DNA from: a virus
Strand: one strand, 5' to 3'
Virus record (IMG/VR): IMGVR_UViG_3300036850_000068
Coordinates: 1-35,660 of that record
Length of the DNA stretch: 35,660 nt
Part shown: positions 31,301 through 35,660 of the stretch, one piece after another
Layout of the letters: every line of letters begins with the position of its first letter
Position numbering within the stretch: the stretch's first letter is position 1
Notes under the pieces: generated by a model
What the model was told of the DNA's origin: nothing
Seen by the model: only the letters and a program-made list of their open reading frames with translations
Database searches by the model: none
Translations under genes and position numbers: made by a program

Positions 31301-31616
31301 TAATTGCGGCAACGTGCTGAAGCTCACCAGCTTCCATAAGGCGGAGGTTACGGATCGACTGCCGAGCGCCCGCCGCACGCACAGCGTTGCCCTGCATAAT
31401 GGCGCCGTTGAGTACCTTCTGCTGTCGAAGGATCTGCGCGCCATACTTGCCACGGATCGTGTCGGCAAGTAGCGAGGTCTCTTTATTGGCGATTGCAGCG
31501 TGACGTTGAAGATGAGCAAACTCGCTACCAACATTTCTCTGCAATGCCGTAATAACCCGGGTCGCTTGGTCCTTGGCCCGGATCACCATAAAGATGTCTC
31601 GGATGTCGACGCTCAC
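28353..31616 (-). CDS. Tape measure protein with lytic transglycosylase domain
   Basis: 1087 residues from GTG 31616. The N-terminal part is coiled coil (IANKETSLLADTIRGKYG), with a hydrophobic segment near residues 130-160 (AVGAIAVVATVVAATAAAAV). TP901-like tail-length tape regions follow. Repeated W-F-rich helices lie in the middle (WLVGRGKQVLQGLLDG and similar). Near residues 905-995 an SLT-like domain is visible: WFALAQLISHESGFDPNAQN, TAFGLFQFLNGTW, GLRYIASRY. At ~1.5 angstrom per residue the tail would be roughly 160 nm. The domain probably opens peptidoglycan during DNA injection. Confidence 0.9.
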   Translation of the reverse strand: MSVDIRDIFMVIRAKDQATRVITALQRNVGSEFAHLQRHAAIANKETSLLADTIRGKYGAQILRQQKVLNGAIMQGNAVRAAGARQSIRNLRLMEAGELQHVAAIRRANQAQAIAIARQKEMAVAAATARRNTLRAVGAIAVVATVVAATAAAAVFGLFKLANVTKDYNQQISYTLTQVDKEKTSVRDLRRISDDVAKSIAAPLEQLQPALYDIFSSMNVSVKQSGVLLRAFAREAVAGQVDVRTAARSTIGIMNAFHIPVRKVNEVLDFQFQLVRKGVGTFADFARTIGRSVPSAVRAGQSYQTLGGMLAFLTRNGLSAAMAAASAGRALDAISNPAVVKRLGDFGKTIADASGLSARKLRALGIDVNRTSIRVADSRGKFRPMVDIMREFSQVLLKLPPVARVAVLKELFKGAGGTIQARRFFDIVIKRFPEFNALIRDMGNASGATREAYDKMATTVASRTELLKNRWKLIRNSFSDELQPALQGFITLMFGATGAAEGFAKWFRNTLIPAVKSAATIISRNVQPALDDLVKSWRENSGGIKVLAGDFGKLFAIAIPIAIVYLNYLIKGLTISIKVLGSVGRAWEDLRHVIAVVAQFIGRWIGIIVDWFSQIPDRGMAVVNWFRALPGRVMGALRALPGLLGRWATRSIDILLYSFAYSVGAVIRFFIMLPGRILRVLRAAPGWLVKTGHDILVGLALGLIRSWLAIAAWFRGRPKATKSFFTTAKSWLITHGNNILLGLLSGLVSRWLGVKKWFGGIDDWFKNFFKSALNWLVGRGKQVLQGLLDGLHLKWEDVKKWFLGIPKWIKDHKGPLSIDRQLLVPAGKAIMGGFLTGLRRGSGGALGYVRGIVGSIWDTIYSSWNKNTGQWDPLLGFIGTGGLGGVHSVQGGRVRSAVKNWAEKLRGWGHGSEWFALAQLISHESGFDPNAQNPTSTAFGLFQFLNGTWASTGIAKTSDPYRQTVAGLRYIASRYRDPIGAWSFWRRHHWYDLGGVIREAIVGVGLRSGRTYGFGGHGPERVTPIRTAESGSGGGGTAIINYNVNFSGPVYGANGTQLAQQVEASLGKSARGAGHRNIGTYLQTRMA

Positions 31617-31876
31617 CGCGCCTGGTGCTCCTTTGCCTTTCGCTTCATTTCGGCCTTGAGGTCATCGAACTTCGACTTCTTCTCCATCACCTCATCGATG
31701 ACTGTGAACTTATCCATTAGATCAGCGTCCTGATCGAAGAGCCCGCCGCTTTCTGGAAGGCAACGATAACGATTGCAAAAGGAATATGTTTGAAGAACGT
31801 TTATATCGCTTTTTGTGACTTTACTCGTTCGTTCATCATTTGTGAAAATGAATATTTCAATCCGATCTCTGAAATC
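31613..31876 (-). CDS. Frameshift extension of the tail-assembly chaperone (gpT-like part)
   Basis: An open frame without any start codon for its first 63 codons runs from 31876 (just after an in-frame TGA at 31882) to the stop at 31613-31615, which overlaps the tape-measure GTG. It gives 87 residues, acidic/basic helical at the end (DKFTVIDEVMEKKSKFDDLK). This is how the T part of the chaperone appears in most siphoviruses: made only by frameshifting from the upstream gene. See the site at 31871-31874. Confidence 0.7.
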   Translation of the reverse strand, partial: DFRDRIEIFIFTNDERTSKVTKSDINVLQTYSFCNRYRCLPESGGLFDQDADLMDKFTVIDEVMEKKSKFDDLKAEMKRKAKEHQAR

Positions 31877-32261
31877 GACTCAGCTCTTCGTCCCTTGCCG
31901 CTTCATCGAAACGGTTGAACTTCCGGATCTCGTACTCAATCTCTTCGCCAACCTCCGGAAGGAGTAGCTGAAGATCCTTTGGACTACTGAGGTCGAGGGT
32001 CCGGCCGCTTTCGTCCTCAAGATTGTGTTCGACAATCGAGGTCCGAAAATCATATAGGGCCACGTCAGCATTCCTAATGTCCATCTGCATAACATCGGGA
32101 ACGCCCTTACGATCGGCTGCCTGCATCGTAACTCGCGTGACAATATCGTCACGATGCTTGCGCATGCCGAAGGTCTGCTTCCGCAGGATTATGTACGCGC
32201 CCTCAAGCGTCTGTAGATCGACGCGCTTAACACCCGTTCCATCGACGGTTGCATTTGGCAT
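31857..32261 (-). CDS. Tail assembly chaperone (gpG-like)
   Basis: 134 residues behind AGAGGAGGG. Position between major tail and tape-measure genes, acidic composition and a helical C-terminus (EEIEYEIRKFNRFDEAARDE) fit gpG-type chaperones. The end overlaps the frame of the T extension, as expected for a frameshift pair. No conserved sequence motif was used; the call is by synteny. Confidence 0.75.
   Translation of the reverse strand: MPNATVDGTGVKRVDLQTLEGAYIILRKQTFGMRKHRDDIVTRVTMQAADRKGVPDVMQMDIRNADVALYDFRTSIVEHNLEDESGRTLDLSSPKDLQLLLPEVGEEIEYEIRKFNRFDEAARDEELSRFQRSD
31871..31874 (-). other. Probable +1 programmed frameshift site (UUU-C)
   Basis: Reading TTT then C, a Phe-tRNA on UUU can slip forward one base onto UUC, which it pairs with better. 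The shift must happen between the TGA at 31882 of the downstream frame and the zero-frame TGA at 31857-31859, so the window is only about 20 nt. A -2 shift would give the same frame. Confidence 0.5.
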
Positions 32262-32311
32262 TCGAGTGTCCCTCCTCTAGCCAAACAATATGAACTTACG
32301 TACCGCCACCA

Positions 32312-33253
32312 TCACGGAGGAGTAAAGTCTTCACCCGTCTTGACAATGATCTGATACGCACGAGAAGTCGTGTTGTCGAACGTCCCCCTCGTAACGCAGT
32401 GCGCACGGATCAAATCGCCCTGGCTCCCAAGCGCGACCGTGTACTCCTCACGGTACGCACGAGGCATCGTGATCTCAACCGAGCGGTTCACGTTTTCGAC
32501 GGCCCGAACCAAAACCGCGTGACTCGTCAAGGCTTTGTAAAGGTCGTAGTCGGTCTTGTCGAAGAAGTCGGCATCATACGTGAGGGTCGCATCGCGGGCA
32601 CCGTAGTTCGCGTACTGCGCACCACGGCCCGTGTCCTTGAGTCGGTACTGCAACGCACCGTTGTCCTCAACCGAGAAATCGAACGTGTCGACCGTGAAGA
32701 CCTGCGTTGCGGCCGGAATCTCGATGCGGTACATACCCGCGCCGTACGCTGCCTCTTGAAGGAAGGTCGGCACCGGAAGCGTTTGCGTTGCCTCGTCCGT
32801 CCCGAGCATCGAGCACCGCATCATCAGCAACGAGTCGTCGGTTCTCAACGTGAACGAGCTGATGATGCAGCCGACGTACGCAAAGACGATGTTGTTCTTG
32901 ACGACCGTGATGCTGAACGATTTCGCAGGGACCGCGTTCGCGTTTGGAGTGAACGTATAGACGAAGTTCGGGGTAACACCCGACTTTACAGCCGTCAGAC
33001 GAGTACACCGGAGCATGTAGGCGACAACATCTTCCGTCGCCACAAACTCAAGGTCGCCGGAAACGCCGACGTTCCCCGGAACGATGTCGTACGCATCGAC
33101 GTTCTGCCGGATGTCACGACGCCACTGTGGGTTGTTGCTGTGCGTCAGCGTCTCGTTCGTGATCGGGAAGAACTTTAAAGGAGCGACGAACGTCCCGGTA
33201 GTCACCTCGGGTGCCACGCCGAGAAAACCACCACCGCCAATTCCAGCCGGCAT
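32312..33253 (-). CDS. Major tail tube protein
   Basis: 313 residues (GGAGGGGAG upstream). Beta-rich throughout, with features of siphovirus tube proteins: N-terminal APEVTTGTFVAPLKFFPITN, a middle GDLEFVATEDVVAYMLRC, and a C-terminal VALGSQGDLIRAHCV region. It lies directly upstream of the chaperone gene. A long + strand frame antisense to it is only a shadow. Confidence 0.82.
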   Translation of the reverse strand: MPAGIGGGGFLGVAPEVTTGTFVAPLKFFPITNETLTHSNNPQWRRDIRQNVDAYDIVPGNVGVSGDLEFVATEDVVAYMLRCTRLTAVKSGVTPNFVYTFTPNANAVPAKSFSITVVKNNIVFAYVGCIISSFTLRTDDSLLMMRCSMLGTDEATQTLPVPTFLQEAAYGAGMYRIEIPAATQVFTVDTFDFSVEDNGALQYRLKDTGRGAQYANYGARDATLTYDADFFDKTDYDLYKALTSHAVLVRAVENVNRSVEITMPRAYREEYTVALGSQGDLIRAHCVTRGTFDNTTSRAYQIIVKTGEDFTPP

Positions 33254-33586
33254 TTACTTCTCCCCTCCGCTCTTGGCGGCAGCCGGCTTGGCGGTCTCGA
33301 CCTTCTCAACCTTAACGGTCGGATGGTCTTTGAACGCTTCCACCACACTAGGCCCCCGACGTAGCTCCACATCGGCCGCCCCAGAGAACACCGGGCGGTC
33401 ATCCGATTCGACATCGACCATCTGCGACGTGAGATCGCTGTACGCCTCTGCCTGCTCGTCCGAAATCTCGGTCGTCGTTCCATTCTCAAACGCGCCCAGG
33501 CCGGGAACCACAATGAGCTTATCGTTCAGCTCAGCCTTGTCGCCCTTCGGACGAGACGGATCGTTTACCTTAACCTTGTACGGCAT
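33254..33586 (-). CDS. Hypothetical tail-module protein
   Basis: 110 residues; strong ribosome site GGAGGTGTAGGGG. N-terminal beta part (KVKVNDPSRPKGDKAELNDK) and a C-terminal charged tail (VEKVETAKPAAAKSGGEK). Located immediately upstream of the tube gene. Possibly a small structural or tail-decorating protein; unknown. Confidence 0.6.
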   Translation of the reverse strand: MPYKVKVNDPSRPKGDKAELNDKLIVVPGLGAFENGTTTEISDEQAEAYSDLTSQMVDVESDDRPVFSGAADVELRRGPSVVEAFKDHPTVKVEKVETAKPAAAKSGGEK

Positions 33587-33592
33587 TCGCCC

Positions 33593-33685
33593 CTACACCT
33601 CCCCTCCGCGCCCGTGCCCCTGGGCACTGCCCCACAGGGGCCGCTGGGTGGCCGGAGGTTTCATCAGCGCGCCATTCGCAAGCAA
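33593..33685 (-). CDS. Possible 30-aa peptide
   Basis: TTG 33685 to the stop at 33593: MLANGALMKPPATQRPLWGS then AQGHGRGGEV. No clear ribosome site; ATG 33664 is an alternative. It fills most of the 138-nt gap and contains one CCCCACAGGGG element (33630-33640) and a GTGCCC/GGGCAC inverted repeat. Weakly supported. Confidence 0.25.
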   Translation of the reverse strand: MLANGALMKPPATQRPLWGSAQGHGRGGEV

Positions 33686-33724
33686 CCCTAACCCGGCTCT
33701 TATGTGGTTCGCTTCACCCAGCAA

Positions 33725-34219
33725 TTAGATAAACGTCTTGCTTGAGTACACAGCGGTTAGACGGTGAGCACGAAGCTTCGCGCCAGCACGTCTCGCCACC
33801 CCAGGTTCGATCTGCCTAACCCAACTCTGCCACGCGAGTCCATTCAGCGTCTTATTTGAATGGAGCGTATTCCTAACTTGCTCGGCGTACCTGTTTGAAT
33901 CCTGCTCTAGTACCTCATTGTCAGATGTGATTTTGGCGTAGAAGACCATGACATAAATAGTGAATTCGAAGTTCGTGTAGTAATTGAGGCTCATTCCGGC
34001 GCCGGTCGGTGAGCCGCCACCGATTATGGTCGGGCCGGTAACGACGGCGGCGCTTGGCGTAATTGGAACCCGTACGGGGTCGCCAAGCCAGGTCTTCCTA
34101 AGTGAAAGATTCGAGTCAGCGTCAAGCAGGGTCTTGACCGCATCAGCAATAACGCTGGCGTCGCCGGTATTGCCGAGCTGGACGACGCTCAAACGAACCT
34201 CCGAATCCGGCGCCACCAA
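33725..34219 (-). CDS. Tail terminator-like protein
   Basis: 164 residues from TTG 34219 or GTG 34216, overlapping the upstream gene by about 30 nt. The length, the alpha/beta layout (ADAVKTLLDADSNLSLRKTW, NYYTNFEFTIYVMVFYA) and a position between tail-completion and tube genes fit siphovirus tail terminators (gpU-like). Synteny-based call. Confidence 0.62.
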   Translation of the reverse strand: MVAPDSEVRLSVVQLGNTGDASVIADAVKTLLDADSNLSLRKTWLGDPVRVPITPSAAVVTGPTIIGGGSPTGAGMSLNYYTNFEFTIYVMVFYAKITSDNEVLEQDSNRYAEQVRNTLHSNKTLNGLAWQSWVRQIEPGVARRAGAKLRAHRLTAVYSSKTFI

Positions 34220-34692
34220 TTCATGATGATAACGCCATCACGCCACTTCTGGAAGATATCCTGGATATTGTCAACGTCTTCGGTCGTCAGGCTTGCCCAC
34301 GGCCGAGCCGGCATATGGCCCGTCCCTGTCTGATGGAATCGGCCGTACGCGGCGTCGGTCGGAAGGTTTGAGATGTAGGCTTCAGTGCCGCTGATCGACC
34401 AGCGGGCTAGTCTCGTTGCGGCTCCAAGCAGGCGGCCGGTCTCCACAAGGATATCCTGTGGTTCCCCTCCAAGCGTACCTTCCCGCTCTCGACGCTCCAC
34501 CGTCGCTTCGGCATGGGGTTCCCACGGAGGCCGACCGCCGACTTCGAAATTCTCTTGAATAGCTGGCATCGCGACGTGTCGAACAGATGCTTCAAGTGGG
34601 CGACGATACGTTCTGAACCCACGTGCGACCGCGCCAAATGATGCACCCATAACCCGTGGGGACGGATGGAGATCAATATCGACGCGGTACAT
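34189..34692 (-). CDS. Phage virion morphogenesis / tail completion protein
   Basis: 167 residues. PAIQENFEVGGRPPWEPHA followed by ILVETGRLLGA and YGRFHQTGTGHMPARPW is the signature of the phage virion morphogenesis family (Mu gpG-like; F-x-x-G-x-P-W, T-G-x-L, H-x-x-G, P-A-R-P). These proteins act in the head-tail neck. It overlaps the tail terminator gene. Confidence 0.8.
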   Translation of the reverse strand: MYRVDIDLHPSPRVMGASFGAVARGFRTYRRPLEASVRHVAMPAIQENFEVGGRPPWEPHAEATVERREREGTLGGEPQDILVETGRLLGAATRLARWSISGTEAYISNLPTDAAYGRFHQTGTGHMPARPWASLTTEDVDNIQDIFQKWRDGVIIMNWWRRIRRFV

Positions 34693-34760
34693 TTCAGAAA
34701 GCCACCCCGACCTCCGCTGCTAGTTGTACTGCCGCTGCCTGGAAGGCGTTCACACGTCGG

Positions 34761-34928
34761 TCAGGGGCCGCAGCTAGCGGGTCGGCCGTCTGGGTTTCCT
34801 GTACATTGGCCACTTTGGCCACCGCCGTTGCCGCCGTTGGTCGGGGGTGGGGCGTTGCCGAACGCGGCCAGGCCGGAGCCGAGGGTGAGCAGAGCAGCGA
34901 GGGCAAGGCTGGTGAGGATGCGCTTCAT
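34761..34928 (-). CDS. Small secreted Gly-rich peptide, 55 aa
   Basis: ATG 34928 with AAGGA 6 nt upstream. Signal peptide (MKRILTSLALAALLTLGSGL) up to about residue 24, mature part FGNAPPPTNGGNGGGQSGQC then TGNPDGRPASCGP with two cysteines. Paralogue of the next gene in layout. Its place among head-tail genes is unusual. Confidence 0.62.
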   Translation of the reverse strand: MKRILTSLALAALLTLGSGLAAFGNAPPPTNGGNGGGQSGQCTGNPDGRPASCGP

Positions 34929-34969
34929 GCTTAATCCTTCTCTTGGTTAGGCGGATGGCGCGCGGGGGG

Positions 34970-35134
34970 CTACTTGTTGTCGCAGCTTCCCGGCTTGAAG
35001 GCGGGGTCCTGGTTCCCCTGCTGCCCTGGCGCGCACTGGTTGGAGTTGCCAGGACCCGGATTGGCGAACGCAGAGGCCGCCGAGCCAACGATCAGGGCGG
35101 CGGTCAGTGCGAGAATAGCGACGAGCTTCTTCAT
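34970..35134 (-). CDS. Small secreted peptide, 54 aa
   Basis: ATG 35134; the ribosome site AGGGGAGA is supplied by a 17-bp tandem duplication. Signal peptide MKKLVAILALTAALIVGSAA with A-S-A cleavage, mature NPGPGNSNQCAPGQQGNQDP then AFKPGSCDNK with two cysteines, probably one disulfide. Function unknown. Confidence 0.65.
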   Translation of the reverse strand: MKKLVAILALTAALIVGSAASAFANPGPGNSNQCAPGQQGNQDPAFKPGSCDNK

Positions 35135-35135
35135 A

Positions 35136-35169
35136 TCTCCCCTTAGAACGTCTCTCCCCTTAGAACGTC
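35136..35169. repeat. Exact 17-bp tandem duplication
   Basis: TCTCCCCTTAGAACGTC occurs twice in direct succession (35136-35152, 35153-35169). On the - strand each copy holds the last codons ACG TTC TAA plus AGGGGAGA. The duplication therefore copied the end of the connector gene and made a ribosome site for the secreted-peptide gene. Confidence 0.85.
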
Positions 35170-35639
35170 ATGCTCATACGAACTTTGATGTCGTCCTCGC
35201 CAGCTTGGGCGATGATCTGGCCGAGCGCATTCATTACTTCTGAGGCACTCGACGCATCGTTGGGCCAGAACTTCGGATCGGCGGTTTCAGCAAGTGGATT
35301 CATCGAAGAGTCGAGGACGGACGCTTGGCCCGAAATGATCATGTCAATCAGGCCATACGCCCGCGCCTCAAGTTTTCCCGCATAGCGGTTGCCCGCATCA
35401 TCTTCTTCAGAATAAATCTTGTTGTAACGAGAGGCCGCGATCAGCATCGCGATAATTCGTTTGATAAGACTGGGAGTCGTCGTCGCATCGGTCCAACCGC
35501 TCACGCTGTACAGGTTGCTAACGCGGCTGAAGGCAATATCGACGTATGTTGTCTCATCTTCGAGTTGATCGTTCTCGTCAATTTCCAGCTTGTTCTTGTC
35601 CAGATAAAACTGGACATCTGCGATACTAACGTGAGCCAT
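35160..35639 (-). CDS. Head-tail connector protein
   Basis: 159 residues; AAGAGGTAA precedes the ATG. Predominantly helical: ADVQFYLDKNKLEIDENDQL, then TPSLIKRIIAMLIAASRYNK and ARAYGLIDMIISGQ, the pattern of gp6/gp15-like adaptors that join portal and neck. Upstream, a frame ending K-K-P-stop at 35647-35649 may be the end of the next (capsid?) gene, too short to call. Confidence 0.68.
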   Translation of the reverse strand: MAHVSIADVQFYLDKNKLEIDENDQLEDETTYVDIAFSRVSNLYSVSGWTDATTTPSLIKRIIAMLIAASRYNKIYSEEDDAGNRYAGKLEARAYGLIDMIISGQASVLDSSMNPLAETADPKFWPNDASSASEVMNALGQIIAQAGEDDIKVRMSMTF

Positions 35640-35660
35640 TTACCTCTTACGGCTTCTTGG

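Noticed and set aside
32399-33178. 259-residue + strand frame antisense to the tail tube gene
   Set aside because: It lies fully antisense to a well-supported gene, is highly Arg/Val-rich as shadow frames are, and has no ribosome site.
1-35660. tRNA or Y RNA genes
   Set aside because: No cloverleaf, T-loop (GGTTCGANTCC-like) sequence or Y-RNA-like fold was noticed on reading; a covariance search would be needed to exclude them firmly.

Overview
The window is a stretch of a tailed-phage (siphovirus-type) genome. The first ~23.2 kb is read on the + strand (regulation, DNA metabolism, many small early-type genes). The last ~12.4 kb is read on the - strand (lysis, tail and head-tail genes). The two halves converge on a very strong hairpin at 23187-23255. 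No bacterial housekeeping genes, rRNA or tRNA genes were recognised. An actinobacterial host is an inference. It rests on promoters of TTGACN-17-TAnnnT type, frequent GTG and TTG starts behind GGAGG-type ribosome sites, lipoproteins and Gram-positive signal peptides, an HNH-excalibur lipoprotein, and a TROVE protein of the kind seen in actinophages.

The most interesting part is 475-2330. A gene for a Nop/IS110-C-terminal-like RNA-binding protein (830-1837) is flanked on both sides by arrays with a 36-nt period. Each period holds an 8-nt edge repeat (TGCGAGCC), a 9-nt variable segment, a 10-nt second repeat (about RTGAAGACCR) and another 9-nt variable segment. This is the architecture of the recently described TIGR-Tas systems (Tandem Interspaced Guide RNA; two 9-nt spacers per ~36-nt guide RNA; Tas protein with a Nop domain). 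The Tas protein here has no visible nuclease domain and so resembles the nuclease-free TasA type. The end of a TROVE (Ro60-like) RNA-binding protein gene lies immediately upstream, so two RNA-binding protein genes and a guide-RNA array are adjacent.

2.4-9.2 kb: an excisionase/MerR-like HTH protein, a winged-helix protein, small unknowns, a SNF2-family helicase, and a run of lipoproteins, secreted proteins and small zinc-binding proteins. 9.2-19 kb: the replication and recombination block behind a good promoter. It holds a Cas4/RecB-like PD-(D/E)XK nuclease, a Sak4-like ATPase with a probable ssDNA-binding partner, a primase-helicase (AEP plus DUF3987-like), and a DNA polymerase I with a fused N-terminal family-4-like uracil-DNA glycosylase. 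19-23 kb: small membrane and secreted proteins, a degenerate HNH protein, a RuvC-like resolvase and an HNH-excalibur lipoprotein.

The - strand, read from the right edge: head-tail connector, two small paralogous secreted peptides, tail-completion and tail-terminator proteins, major tail tube, a tail-assembly chaperone with a probable +1 programmed frameshift, tape measure with a lytic transglycosylase domain, a large minor tail protein with carbohydrate-binding and LamG-like domains, two further tail proteins, amidase endolysin and holin-like protein. Capsid and terminase genes presumably lie beyond the right edge.
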